Assembly (NCBI GenBank): GCA_036850595.1
Contig: CM072155.1
Coordinates: 4,449,953-4,513,952, forward strand
Direction: 5' to 3'
Source: Rhyacichthys aspro
Lineage: Eukaryota > Chordata > Actinopteri > Gobiiformes > Rhyacichthyidae
DNA: 64,000 nt
Below, piece after piece: positions 25,833-35,579 of this stretch; positions within the stretch are counted from its first letter, which is position 1; each line of letters begins with the position of its first letter. The translations under genes and the position numbers were made by a program. Below the pieces are notes generated by a model, which saw only the letters and a list, made by a program, of their open reading frames with translations, had not been told where the DNA came from and did not search any database.

Positions 25833-26257
25833 CTAAAAAACAAAAAATAAAAAAAATATATAAATGAGATAACACAAACAAAGGAAGGTATATTTTAACA
25901 CTGCAGTTTGTCCAATCACTCCACAAATTTGGGGAATAAGGTTCTGTTCTGGTTCTTCTGACTTCTAGATGCTTGCAGTATGTAAGTGTAAATTATTTAT
26001 CAGCATTAAATAAAATCAGCAAGTGAGGTTTTAACATGACCTTTCTTTTTAATGGAAGCTAGGATTTTCTAATGGACTTATTAAACCTATTAAACTCTTT
26101 ATTGATTAGGATTTTTTTATTCCCTTACTTTTTACTGTCATAAGATTTTTTTAAATTCAAAAATAGGTCAAACAAAGAAACGATGTACAAACACGTACAA
26201 CGAACTGATGTATTTGATAATTTCTTTCTCAACAGGTCTCCCAGATGTCTACAAAAC

Positions 26258-26263
<6 letters not shown>

Positions 26264-26321
<58 letters not shown>
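26264..26321. repeat. (TA)n microsatellite, copy A
   Basis: About 29 uninterrupted TA units. The same microsatellite is present at the matching place in copy B (36,403-36,466) with a slightly different length. Confidence 0.95.
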
Positions 26322-26324
<3 letters not shown>

Positions 26325-26961
26325 TAAAACACCAATGTCAACCCGTCAGTGACATGTGACTCTCTGAACAAGCTATACCTCGCTGTGCATTACAGGAATG
26401 TGGCCACAAAGCAGGAAAAGAAGCCATAAATTCCAGGAAAAGTATCATGATCACACATATAATCTTTTTTTTAAGACATCCTGTACTTTCCTCTTTAAGT
26501 TCAGTCTAGGAACAATGTTTAGCATTTAAACCAGTATTATATAGGACGCTAACAAAAAAATATCGGAGCTAAAATGTCATTTGGATGGTATCTATGACTT
26601 TAAACAGTGTGAATAACCCCCCTCTCACAGACAGACTGGGCCTGGACGTAGGCAGAGATCAGTTCATCCATTTTGACTTTGTTTGTATGCATTTTGTGCA
26701 CTTCTGTGTAGAATGCAGGGCAGCATATTACACAGCTATTTCATGAAAATGGTTTAGGATTCACAATATACACAATACTACACAAAAGTAAATAAATGTG
26801 CATTTGTAGAGTTGGCAGGAGGTTGCCCCATAGAAAAACAGAACCAAAAACATGTTCTGAAGTGTACTTTTACAATTGATTGATTATACAATTGATAACA
26901 TACCTCAATATTGACTTGATCTGTCCAAGCACAAGACCACAGTGCACATGCTCTATATAAA

Positions 26962-27585
26962 AGGCAAGGCAAGGCAAGTTTATTTATAGAGCACAATTTG
27001 TACACAAGGCAATTCAAAGTGCTTTACAGTAACAGTACATAAAATTAACAGAAAGCAAATAAAATCATTACATAAAACATAAATATAATCATTAATGAAT
27101 TCAAACAGAATTAAAAAGCGAGTGCAGATAAAATACTTTCAGTTGTCATATGCACAGCTAAGTAGAACTGTTTTCAGCCTGGATTTGAACATTGTCAGAG
27201 TTGAGGCCTGTCTCACATCTTCAGGAAGACTGTTCCAGATTTTAGCTGCATAAAAGTGGAATGCAACCTCACCATGTTTCGTCCTGACTCTGGGAACCAG
27301 CAGGAGGCTACTCCCTGAGCTTCTCAGAGCCCGAGGTGGTTCATAAGGCTCTAGCATGTCACAGATGTATTTTGGTCCGAGACCATGAAGAGACCTATAC
27401 ACGAGCAGAGCTGTTTTAAAGTTGATTCCCTGAGCGACAGGAAGCCAGTGTAGAGACCTGACCACTGGACTAATATGGTCATATTTCCTGGTTCTGGTCA
27501 GGACACGAGCAGCAGCGTTCTGGATGTACTGCAGCTGTTTTACAGCTGGTTTAGGGAGGCCAGTGAGGAGGCCATTACAGTAGTC
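26962..27585 (-). mobile_element. 5'-truncated L2-like LINE end, inserted in copy A only
   Basis: On the minus strand the frame contains LHWLPVAQGINFKTALLVYR, then LRSSGSSLLLVPRVR and AAKIWNSLPEDVRQASTL, the classic C-terminal tail of fish non-LTR reverse transcriptase ORFs. It ends with the typical 3' part tgtaaagcactttgaattgc and the repeated cttgccttgcctt terminus. Copy B reads straight across this site (ctctacataaaacaggtttc), and taaa flanks both sides here as a short target-site duplication. The insertion therefore postdates the segmental duplication. Only about 110 codons remain, so the element is dead. Confidence 0.85.
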
Positions 27586-29325
27586 TAAACAGGTTTCTGG
27601 TTTAGGTTAAGTTAATTAGAGTTTTTCTTATCTGGTGAAACCTTCATTTTTATGGCATGTATCTGTGTTTGTCCTACTGCCTTGTCTTTTTAATCTATGT
27701 GTGCCGGTATCTCATAATAAATGTAATGGGCAAAGGCTTTTTTATCCAGTTTTATTGCAAATCAAGTCATCGATCCTTTGATTTATCCCTGTCCATGTTG
27801 ATATTTTTGTTATCCAGGTGTGCCTTTTAACTCTTACATCCAGTATTGTCATGCATATGTCTATGTTGTCATCTTCGACACATGTATTGGTGATCGGGAA
27901 CCATATGTATGTTAACAGTGCATTGTATTTATTCTTTTTAGCTTGGGCCGGGAATGATTGTGAGCACACATTACATTTTTCAAGCTGAATTCAATCTTTC
28001 ATCTGATGATTAAATTGACAAATCTTCTGAAAAATTCCCCTTTTTAATTAATACTACACAAAAGAATGTCCACAACAAAAAATTGGTTCAAGACTGTAGA
28101 GAAATAAGACTGCTCCATTAACTGCTTGTGTTCACTATAAATGTTACAACTCTAACAATAATTATTGCGCTATATTGTGATGCGTTTAATATTAAATGTA
28201 ATATATTATAATACCACATTAATAGATTTTGCAACTGACTTTTTTTGTGTGACCCAGTATTTAACTTTATTTTATTTTTTTTCAATTCTGACTTTAATCT
28301 CAGAATCAGTACTCAACCCTCAATTATTATGTATTTGTATTTTTTAAAGTGGCCCTAATCCTCTTCCGGACCAGATAGGACAATTTTTTTTCCAAAATAT
28401 CTTACACATTAAGTGATATGAAATATGAGTATTAAATGAGGGCTGCGAGAAACCAGGCTATTATTTATTATAAAAATTATTTACAGACTCCATATTTTAA
28501 AGTAAACAGTCACATAGTGTTGCTTTAATTATTCTAAATGCTAATAAAATACAAATCTTCAGTCAAGTTTTAGTTTGTGGGGCATGTCTTTAATGGATGA
28601 CTGTCTCTGTAGTTTGTGCCACTGGTCCAACCATAGAATGTATAAATACATTTCTCTGATGGTTTTCTCTGATGAAGCCAGGACCTCATAAATGCAAAAG
28701 TTTACCTTGAAATTTGTCCTGTAGGGAAAACCACCAAAAGCCTTATTTTTGGCACGGACAATGTTAGAATTATTGCAGTACTTAACAATGTTATTTATTT
28801 AGTAGCTGTACAAGCACAATGTATTATATTTCATCAATTTCTCCATTTGTTTTTGGTTATGCAGTATCTCCATGCTTCCTGGGGTGGCTGTGTCTGTCCC
28901 ATGTTTTTTATTGCAGCTCTCTAGACTTGCCACTTGGTGACAGTGCTGCGCTGAAGGTTTCATAGTAACTGCCAGAATAAAGCCGTAGAAGAAGACCAGA
29001 AAACCCAGTGAATTTCATTCATGCTTTTCTCCAGTGACAACTCCTTGATTCGTGTCTTAACTGGGGTGACAGCTAAATGTATGCAACAAAAATGAAAATG
29101 TAGCAAAACTGTTTGACAGATGGCAAAAGGTGATTCAGAAACAAAACCCAGGTAAACATGGGTTTGACTTTTGCTACTGCCCAGAAAAGATGGGGCCCAA
29201 GGTCAGGTTTGTTTACTGCCATTTGCCTAAAAATCCTGCACAATGTGCCTTAAAATCATTAATTTTAATTTAATTAATCAATTATTGTGAAATATGTTTT
29301 TCAATAAAGGTGAAGGCAAGTTTGT
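27586..29325. other. Non-coding stretch in copy A
   Basis: AT-rich, no gene recognised. Bases 27,745-28,890 have no counterpart in copy B, whose equivalent gap (37,270-39,840) holds different sequence. From about 28,905 onward it is again homologous to copy B (39,850 onward) and forms the upstream flank of the coiled-coil gene. An open stretch on the minus strand around 27,890 (ITNTCVEDDNIDICMTILD before a gtaaga donor) was noted but not identified. Confidence 0.5.
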
Positions 29326-29338
29326 GTTACCTAGCAAC
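29326..29338 (+). promoter_or_regulatory. X-box (RFX-type) motif 1 upstream of coiled-coil gene A
   Basis: GTTACCTAGCAAC fits the RFX X-box consensus GTNRCC-N(0-3)-RGYAAC with a one-base spacer. It lies 180 bases before the ATG. RFX factors drive ciliary genes and, in testis, spermiogenesis genes. In copy B the right half is broken (40,094-40,106). Confidence 0.65.
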
Positions 29339-29363
29339 AGTATCCAAGGGTTCAGTTCCATTG

Positions 29364-29377
29364 GTTACTATGGCAAC
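29364..29377 (+). promoter_or_regulatory. X-box (RFX-type) motif 2 upstream of coiled-coil gene A
   Basis: GTTACTATGGCAAC is an imperfect palindrome of two RFX half-sites with a two-base spacer, about 140 bases before the ATG and 25 bases after the first motif. Paired X-boxes this close to a start are unlikely by chance. Copy B keeps it with one change at the last base (40,112-40,125). Confidence 0.65.
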
Positions 29378-29517
29378 GCCATTGCCGTGATGTCATCAGA
29401 TTGAAAGTGATGAGGTCACAAAACACCAAAGTCAGGACTGTAAGTCAGACTTCTGTATGAACTTTAGTTTCATAACGAATCGTACCGAGACAGGACACAG
29501 TGTTGTTACTCAGCGAA

Positions 29518-30783
29518 ATGCCCCAAGAACAGCAAGTCATGGAAGACAGCGACATAATCATTCTTCTGAGGTCATTGTTGGAGACATGGCGAAACTCAGA
29601 ACAGAAGTGGAAAAGAAATGAGAAGATCTCTCAGGAAAAAGAAAAGCAGTGGCTTCATGTAGAAACAGAGTACAGCAAGAGTGCAGCTGAAGAGTCAGAA
29701 ATGCACTGGAGACCTAAAGATCTGGAGTGGCTTAGGATGGAAGAACAATATCCAGCCCCAGAAAATATGTTCTCTCAGATTGAACAGATGCTGGACAATA
29801 CCAACGAAAGCCTGTTAATCTTTGCAGACGTACTTGAGTTCCAGCACGAATATGACATGAGGAAAAGGCACTGGGACAAAAGGAAAAGCCAGTGGCTGCA
29901 AAAGCAGTCCTGGTACTACGGCAGGCAAAAGCTCTACAGGGTCATGAACCAAAATACTGCATATTGTGAAGATCAATTAACAACAGCACAGGAACAATTG
30001 ACCAAACTGAAGAGAACAATAGAAGAATACCAGCAAAGAGAAATTCTCTTTCAAGAAAAACACCAGGAATTGACTGACCGTTATCAAGAGTATGAAGATA
30101 CGGTTCCAGCTCTGAAAGAAAGGTACTTGTGCGTGTATAATGATCTGAAACAAGAGAGAACTGAACGTAAGAAGAGAGAAAATACCTGGAGTGGTTTGAA
30201 GATGGAATATGAGCAGAAGTCAGTTCAACATGAAGATCAATTAAAAGCAGCACAGGAACAATTGACCAAACTGAAGAGAGCATTGGAAGAATCCCAGCAA
30301 AGAGAAATCCTCTTTCAAGAAAAACACCAGGAATTGACTGACCTTTTTCAAGAGTATGAAGATAGTGTTCCAGCTCTGAAAGAAAGGTACTTGAGAGTGT
30401 ATAATGATCTGAAACGAGAGAAAACTGAACGTAAGAAGAGAGAGAAAGAGTGGATTGAGAGAGAGCTCGAGTTGGTAAAAACATTAGAAGAATACCAGCA
30501 AAGAGAGATCCTCATTCAGGAAAAACAGGAGCAATGGACTGAGTGCACTCAAGAATTACAACAAATGATGTCAGCTCTGAAAAAAGAGCAAAAAGAGTGT
30601 CAGAAGATAAAATCAGACTGGATAGAAAAACAACAAACATCACAAAAACAAACGGTCACCAGCGAGGCTCAAGAAGAACATCTGGAAACTGAAGCAGTTG
30701 AGCCCCGAAATCAAACATCTGACAAAGAAACAAAGAAGAAGCAGCGCAAGAGGAGCTTTTGGAGGTGTTGCTTTGGTCGTTGA
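29518..30783 (+). CDS. Intronless coiled-coil protein with 67-residue repeats, copy A (421 aa)
   Basis: Uninterrupted frame from ATG (MPQEQQVMEDSDIIILLRS) to TGA. The frame is open six codons further upstream, but without an ATG. Residues 1-165 are rich in Trp, Glu and Lys (RKRHWDKRKSQWLQKQSWYY) and conserved with copy B. From residue 168 come repeats starting with (I/L)EE.QQREIL and including HQELTDLFQEYEDSVPALKE and RYLRVYNDLK. Units start at residues 168, 256 and 323; the first is 88 residues because it carries an extra EDQLKAAQEQLTKLKR segment, the second is 67, and the last is a partial unit. The whole is strongly charged and predicted coiled coil. The tail KKKQRKRSFWRCCFGR is basic with paired cysteines, suggesting membrane attachment. 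There is no signal peptide or transmembrane segment. Family unrecognised; the absence of introns suggests retrogene origin. Two X-boxes lie upstream. Confidence 0.8.
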   Translation: MPQEQQVMEDSDIIILLRSLLETWRNSEQKWKRNEKISQEKEKQWLHVETEYSKSAAEESEMHWRPKDLEWLRMEEQYPAPENMFSQIEQMLDNTNESLLIFADVLEFQHEYDMRKRHWDKRKSQWLQKQSWYYGRQKLYRVMNQNTAYCEDQLTTAQEQLTKLKRTIEEYQQREILFQEKHQELTDRYQEYEDTVPALKERYLCVYNDLKQERTERKKRENTWSGLKMEYEQKSVQHEDQLKAAQEQLTKLKRALEESQQREILFQEKHQELTDLFQEYEDSVPALKERYLRVYNDLKREKTERKKREKEWIERELELVKTLEEYQQREILIQEKQEQWTECTQELQQMMSALKKEQKECQKIKSDWIEKQQTSQKQTVTSEAQEEHLETEAVEPRNQTSDKETKKKQRKRSFWRCCFGR

Positions 30784-31271
30784 TGTACAAGGAATGAACA
30801 CACCCTAAATCCCATCTCCCTGTCGTCTACGTGAAGACCGGGAGGTGGATTTAGTCCACACCAAAAGAGAAACCATCCATTCAGTTCAGGCCTGGTCTGA
30901 ATAGTGTTCTACTATTTCAAACTTTAATTAAACTATTTAAAACTATTAATTGCGTGTTTAATGTTAATGTTTTATTTTGTTTTATGTCTTTTACAGTTTT
31001 ATTGCATTGTGTTTGTATTGAGACATCTGCGCCCTCTACAGGCTGAAAGTGACACAGTGCCACTTTAAGATAAAGTAATGTCATGTCACCATTAACAGCA
31101 TTTTGCTTTGCCTTTAACCTGAATTTCCTAAAAGCTTCTTGACTTCTTGAAGCCATTTACAGTGTACATTAACATTTTACAGTGAAAGAGCTATTTGTAA
31201 TAAACAACTACAAAAACACCTTCTACTCCCACACTTTCATGAATGATTTGCTCTCAAATGGTCTTTTGCAG
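30784..31271 (+). other. 3' flank of coiled-coil gene A, shared with copy B
   Basis: Probable 3' UTR and following intron-like sequence. A first AATAAA appears at about 31,200. The segment catctgcgccctctacaggc near 31,027 is close to a CTCF core on the minus strand with one mismatch and is also present in copy B. The short minus-strand ORF here has no support. Confidence 0.5.
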
Positions 31272-31410
31272 GATGTGTGATAGCGGCGAAGGCCTGTACA
31301 CGTTTCAGACCCGAGAGGGGGAGCAGATTTACCAAAGGGTCCACTCTGAGACACTGACCATCGCTGAGCAGCACAAGAAGGTCCTGCTGGAGATGGAGAA
31401 GAGCAGCAGG
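31272..31410 (+). pseudogene. DOK4 PTB-domain exon fragment, copy A
   Basis: Flanked by acceptor cttttgcag and donor CAGCAGG/gtcaga, it reads MCDSGEGLYTFQTREGEQIY, then QRVHSETLTIAEQHKKVLLE and MEKSSR. Vertebrate DOK4 has SGEGLYTFQTQEGEQIYQRV and AIAEQHKRVLLEMEKN in the phosphotyrosine-binding (IRS-type PTB) domain, so this is a DOK4 exon with its own intron borders, not a retrocopy. No PH-domain exons were found. The follow-on exon at 32,298 is broken, so this is a fragment. Confidence 0.85.
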
Positions 31411-32297
31411 GTCAGAGCAACACACTGCTCAACATATCATCAATATACTGTCATGTTTCCATAAAACATTATGAAATATGGCATTTAGGGAAAGAGTCAA
31501 ATCTACTACACTTTGAACAAGTCTCAAACACTCAATCAACAAATAAAAGTTTTTTTGCTACATTTTAAGATGAGTTCATATTTAATGGATCCACGACAAA
31601 TCCTTCAACTTCACTGTGCTCTGAAAATTCAAAAATAAATGTCATTGCAATATTTGCCCTTTTTTATTTCATATTTCAACTCTTATCCCCATTTCAGCTT
31701 CTTTAATTAAATTACAAACACCATGACTCACATTTAACGACTTATTGAAGTTTCAGTTTGTTTTAGTTTTTAGAATGAATTAGAATTAATAATCATTCTA
31801 AAATAATGTTTCCCTGGACTCAACCTCTACTTTCCTGAGCTAAAACCTCCCACACTGTTATTTCTCCAAAGGAAAGTCTTCATGAGATGTTGACCTGCAG
31901 CAAGTGATGGTCAACAGCCCAATCCCTCAGGCTTAAAGACAGGAGGAAATGCACAATACTTTACTATTTTAATTGTAGAAACAAATAAAGTCATAAAAGA
32001 GAAAATTTCAGGCTGGAATAAAGGATAAATCCTTTGTTTCACTACAAACACATACATCTGAAACTTAAAAACACTGTTCTTTGACATTGTTCCATAAAAG
32101 TTCTGTTTTCTATAATAGCTTCAGTTTTAACAAATTCAAAAGTAAGTAGTGCTCACAGGCTGAAGTTGTGTTTTGAGATGCAAATTTGTCTGCTTTCTAA
32201 TTTAGCTTTGTATTGTATTTGAATAAAAACAGAGAACAAATGTCAGTATTTTTGTGTTGTAATACTTCCTAAAATACCACTTCTTATTTGTCCCCAG
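31411..32297. other. Non-coding spacer between DOK4 fragments
   Basis: AT-rich, intron-like; partly homologous to 42,642-42,900 in copy B, where it is shorter. No feature recognised. Confidence 0.5.
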
Positions 32298-32378
32298 TTG
32301 TTGTCTCCTACCCCTGCACCCCCACTGCCATCCTGCCCCGATCGGCCTACTGACGCCACATCACTGGAAACCAAACCG
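32298..32378 (+). pseudogene. DOK4 second PTB exon fragment with nonsense codon
   Basis: After acceptor tttgtccccag the frame reads SYPCTPTAILPRSAY, stop, RHITGNQTG. DOK4 has SYPCTPTTMLPRSAYWHHIT at this place. The tryptophan codon TGG is TGA here (32,351-32,353). The exon start also leaves a phase that does not match the preceding fragment (139 bases). Copy B has lost this exon. Confidence 0.8.
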
Positions 32379-33048
32379 GTACGAACCCCTACTGTATTGT
32401 ATTTGAACTAGTCCCCCTCTTTAATTCTTTTGTCTTTTATTCTAATACAAATCATAGTATTGAGTCTTTTGGTCCACCTCTTAGCGTTGTTGTATGTTTG
32501 TATTCATTTAAATGTGAACATGAATTCCATTTTTATATTATACTTGGGCCATAATCTGTTTTCTTTTACAAATAAAGATCATTCTGAATGTAACTTAAGG
32601 GTACAATGTGTAATTTTTTAAGTTTTTAATACTGGATTTGATAGGACAGCTCATTACATTCTACAAGATACATATTGTGACATGAGTCCTGTGTTTTTGC
32701 TGTGTAACTGGAGACTGACTTCTTACGTGTGTGCAGTTCAAATCTAATTATAAAATGCAGGGCTATTCTCTTATTCTCTTTCCTCCTGAAGTTTTACTAC
32801 AGCATAAAGGATTCATGTTATTAGCTAAGTTGTTATATACAGTATGTATCTAATAAGGAGTGGTCTTTCATACTTTACTGCCTATTTTCTGAGCTGATCA
32901 TTTTGTTTTTATATATCACATGCATACATTTCAAGTCCTGGAAAGGGTTTCCATGTGTGTATGTATTTGGTTTTCAAACAGATATATTTAGTGTATACCC
33001 TTTTTGGTTTTTTTGGGTGTTTGTACAATGTTATTCGAGTTCCTTGAC

Positions 33049-33166
33049 CTGGAAAACAGTGACCATTGCCCATAGAAGAGCATCAAAGTTTCTTCTAAAA
33101 TGGGAAGGGTCTCTCAGGTCTGATAGCCAGCCAAGTTTACAACCAAACAGGTGCATTCCCAGTACA
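33049..33166 (-). pseudogene. T-type channel remnant: domain II S5-to-P exon
   Basis: Acceptor ccttttgtag, then VLGMHLFGCKLGWLSDL followed by FRRNFDALLWAMVTVFQ and a donor gtcaag. Cav3 domain II has ILGMHLFGCKF and RKNFDSLLWAIVTVFQ, and the exon break after VFQ is conserved. The next exon, carrying the filter motif (ILTQEDWN type) and II S6, is not found in the following 7 kb. Confidence 0.85.
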
Positions 33167-33767
33167 CTACAAAAGGTCAGAGAGAAGGCAGTTAACAAAC
33201 AGTATGTGACATTCTTTTTTTCTTTACATTTTACAAAGTGTCCCATTTTTCCAGAAATGGGTTTGTTTAAATTTAATTAACAAAAAGGGACCTAAATTAC
33301 AAATATGCTCACTACTACTTCACGCCTGTGACGAGTTTCCATTACTTTATCATAGAGTAATGGATGGTGTTGCACTCAGCAAACTAAAGGGAATAAGCTC
33401 AAAAAGCTAAAAGCTCAAAACTCCAAATTCAGAAAGCACAAGTGTCAGGCTTTGATAGTGGCAGCTGTGTGTAAATGACTTACAAACATTTAATTATACA
33501 TTTCACAAGACATTTATTAAGATGTGGTGGTGAGCTATTGGAAGAAAGGGACAAAAGTCCAGAATAAAATCTATATGAAGCATCATAAAGATAAAGCTAG
33601 TGTGACAGCTCAAGGTTCATTCATATTTGGTAGTGTCATTTTCTAGTTGATTTTAGTAGACTAACTTTTTTCTTTCGTTGACTACAATACTTATTTTTAG
33701 TGTTATAAAATGTTAAAAATGTCCAACTCTCCAGTGAGTGTGGAAAATGTCAGAATTCATACATTAC

Positions 33768-33916
33768 CTGACAATAACAATGGCAAATTCAAGAGTATTC
33801 TTCAGGTGGCTGAAGTAGACCCATGTGTAAGCTATTTGTTATAAGATCATCTCCACAATAAAGATGATAGTAAAGATGATGTTACAGAGCCAGACTACTT
33901 CTTCCAGCTGAGGCGG
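33768..33916 (-). pseudogene. T-type channel remnant: domain II S2-S3 exon with in-frame stop
   Basis: Acceptor tatgtcacag, then PPQLEEVVWLCNIIFTIIFI and VEMIL, a TAA at 33,839-33,841, then QIAYTWVYFSHLKNTLEFAI and donor gtaatg. Cav3 domain II S2 reads [22 protein letters not shown], so the stop replaces the lysine after EML L. Sequence on both sides stays in the same frame, so this is a point nonsense change. Confidence 0.85.
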
Positions 33917-34040
33917 CTGTGACATAAGACAAAACAGAAAATATGTCTATTATATTATGGAGTTGAGGAGGGTAAAGGTATGAAAAAAAGTCTTAACCTC
34001 CTACGTTTAAGTCAGGAGAGAAAAAAGTAAGAACTCTCAC

Positions 34041-34227
34041 CTCTTTGTCATGCTCCACAGCGATAACGACAACACTAAGAAAAACAACAATCACGACTGC
34101 TCTCGTGAAAAGATTTTTGCCCATAAGCTGCTTGATGATGGTCTGGAGAAAGGACCAGGCTTTTTGCACCAGTGGGAAATGAAATCTATCTGACGTTATT
34201 TTGCACCAAGGTAGAGCAGTCACACAC
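34041..34227 (-). pseudogene. T-type channel remnant: domain II S1 exon
   Basis: Acceptor ctatgtttcag, then an open frame with WSFLQTIIKQLMGKNLFTRA and VVIVVFLSVVVIAVEHDKE to donor gtgaga. Cav3 domain II S1 is SRYFNRGIMVAILINTLSMGIEYHEQP; the hydrophobic segment and the EH/EYH end match. The exon is open and in phase with the broken exon that follows. Confidence 0.75.
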
Positions 34228-34480
34228 CTGAAACATAGAAATGAAGGATTTACATCTCAAGCAGACTGGCATTTACAATATACTACACTGTATTTGGTCA
34301 TGGATCCCAGTCTATACATATTTAACATTCATATCATTTCCTGAGGTCAAATGGTGAAAGTATTCATTTTAATTAATCGGCTAATCAGTTGAATTTGACA
34401 TACTATCTAGGATGAGCCAAGATGACGAAATGTACGCTTAAAATAATTTACAAAAAAATCATATTAGCGTTGGTGCTGAC

Positions 34481-34638
34481 CTGGTCATATGCCTAAAGGT
34501 GATACACAGCTTGCTAATAATGAACTTTCTGAGAGACACATGGTCCAAGTGATTCTTTTTCTTCTCTTTCTCCATGGTCTCGGAGAACTGTGCTGTGATG
34601 ACCACAGCACACACATTCAACACCACAAAAGATCCAAT
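34481..34638 (-). pseudogene. T-type channel remnant: domain I S6 exon
   Basis: Acceptor ctcttttccag, then IGSFVVLNVCAVVITAQFSE and TMEKEKKKNHLDHVSLRKFI. Cav3 domain I S6 is [20 protein letters not shown], a clear match, followed by the start of the I-II linker. Ends at donor ACCAG/gtcagc. No lesion within this exon. Confidence 0.85.
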
Positions 34639-34733
34639 CTGGAAAAGAGAAAGATCATCTTAGAATAAAAACATGTACTGGTATAAAAATAAAAAAAATA
34701 AGTGTCAAAAAAAGAAACAATAGGTGGACTTAC

Positions 34734-34800
34734 AATAGTGATAATCACAAAATATACAAAACACCAGAAGGAGTATGTGTCCATAACAAGGTACATGACA
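34734..34800 (-). pseudogene. T-type channel remnant: domain I post-filter segment, filter lost
   Basis: Reads VMYLVMDTYSFWCFVYFVI and ITI before donor gtaagt, matching Cav3 [20 protein letters not shown]. The preceding 45 bases should hold an acceptor and the VITLEGW filter; there is neither an AG acceptor nor a glutamate-tryptophan motif, only sequence with stops up to the previous exon's donor. The domain I pore glutamate is therefore gone. Confidence 0.75.
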
Positions 34801-34848
34801 ACATGGCAACAAGGCACATTAATAATACAGTAACGAAACAGTAATTAC

Positions 34849-35135
34849 CTGAAATATAGTTAGCCAGGCGTAGCCGATATTGTCAACGTTGATGGCTCCC
34901 AGGTAAGGGTTCTGATCACTTTCATGACACACGTTGTAGAAGTTATTCCAGTCCACACAGTGGTGTGTACGGTTTTCGATTTCGTTGGGATGTGGGATAG
35001 TGCAAAGGGTTTCCATTCTCTTTGTACGGTGGGATGTCGCTGTAGTGTAGCGTTCCACGTTTGTCCTTTGGAGAGCAGATATAGGGCACTAGTGTACTGA
35101 GGCTGTAGAAAGGGGGCATGGACATGTTGTACTTT
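34849..35135 (-). pseudogene. T-type channel remnant: domain I extracellular-loop exon with frameshift
   Basis: Acceptor tttttctccag, then KYNMSMPPFYSLSTLVPYIC and DIPPYKENG in one frame; in the next frame LCTIPHPNEIENRTHHCVDW and GAINVDNIGYAWLTIFQ up to donor gtaatt. Cav3 domain I has PPYYQ..DEMPFICS, IPPLKEQG, then CVNWNRYYNVC and GAINFDNIGYAWIVIFQ. Both halves are thus real, but joined by a one-base frameshift near 35,010. Confidence 0.85.
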
Positions 35136-35579
35136 CTGGAGAAAAAAAAAAGGTTAATGTTAGAGAATTTTGGATCTATAAGATTGTGATGCCCTGAGCC
35201 TTGGGCTCTGTCAACAGATAGACTCAGACACCTGCAGGAACATGTCTCCAACCTCGAGCCCTATCTACTGAATAACAACTGAATAACATCTCTTTTGTTA
35301 TTGCATTGTTTGTGAACTGACCTTCTAAGAGGTGTTATAAGCTCAGTCCTATGAAAGCATAGCCAGACTTGAATGTTCAATACTACTCTGTGTTGACTGT
35401 TCAACTGTCTCCAGGCCTGTATGTGATGGTAATAAACTTCTCCTGCTTAAGTCATCCACAGTCTCTGCAGTTTATCTATGTGTTCCAATACTTCACAGCT
35501 CTAAGGCAGTATACCAATTCTCTTACACGTATTACTACAGTTTTGGTTTTGTGGCAATGTGTAGTTATTTCCAGTTCAC

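Larger units (their letters stand above)
25632..32660. repeat. Segmental duplication, copy A
   Basis: From about 25,632 to 32,660 this block is homologous to 35,525-43,247, in the same orientation. Shared landmarks in order are the channel domain IV S1 exon, the (TA)n run, the patch beginning cagacagactgggcctggac, the upstream flank and body of the coiled-coil gene, the DOK4 exon fragment and the sequence ending tactggatttgataggacag. Identity by eye is above about 90 per cent in matched parts. Copy A has an extra LINE end (26,962-27,585) and a different filler at 27,745-28,890. The two copies are separated by 2.9 kb of channel exons, so this is not a simple tandem. Confidence 0.85.

Noticed and set aside
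26630..26690. MDELISAYVQAQSVCER segment on the minus strand, present in both copies
   Set aside because: Attractive short frame, but no acceptor, no matching channel segment and similarity between copies is explained by the duplication.
27139..27465. 108-codon minus-strand frame as a host gene
   Set aside because: LHWLPV and WNSLPEDVR motifs mark it as the tail of a LINE reverse transcriptase; absent from the duplicate locus.
29500..29517. Six extra N-terminal codons of coiled-coil gene A
   Set aside because: They begin with GTG, not ATG; the first ATG and homology with copy B put the start at 29,518.
29942..30484. 180-codon minus-strand frame
   Set aside because: Antisense shadow of the coiled-coil gene repeats; hydrophobic Ser/Leu wording is the mirror of Glu/Lys codons.
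30917..31156. Minus-strand frame MASRSQEAFRKFRL, repeated at 42,030-42,386
   Set aside because: Conserved only because the block is duplicated; no splice support and the two copies diverge immediately upstream.
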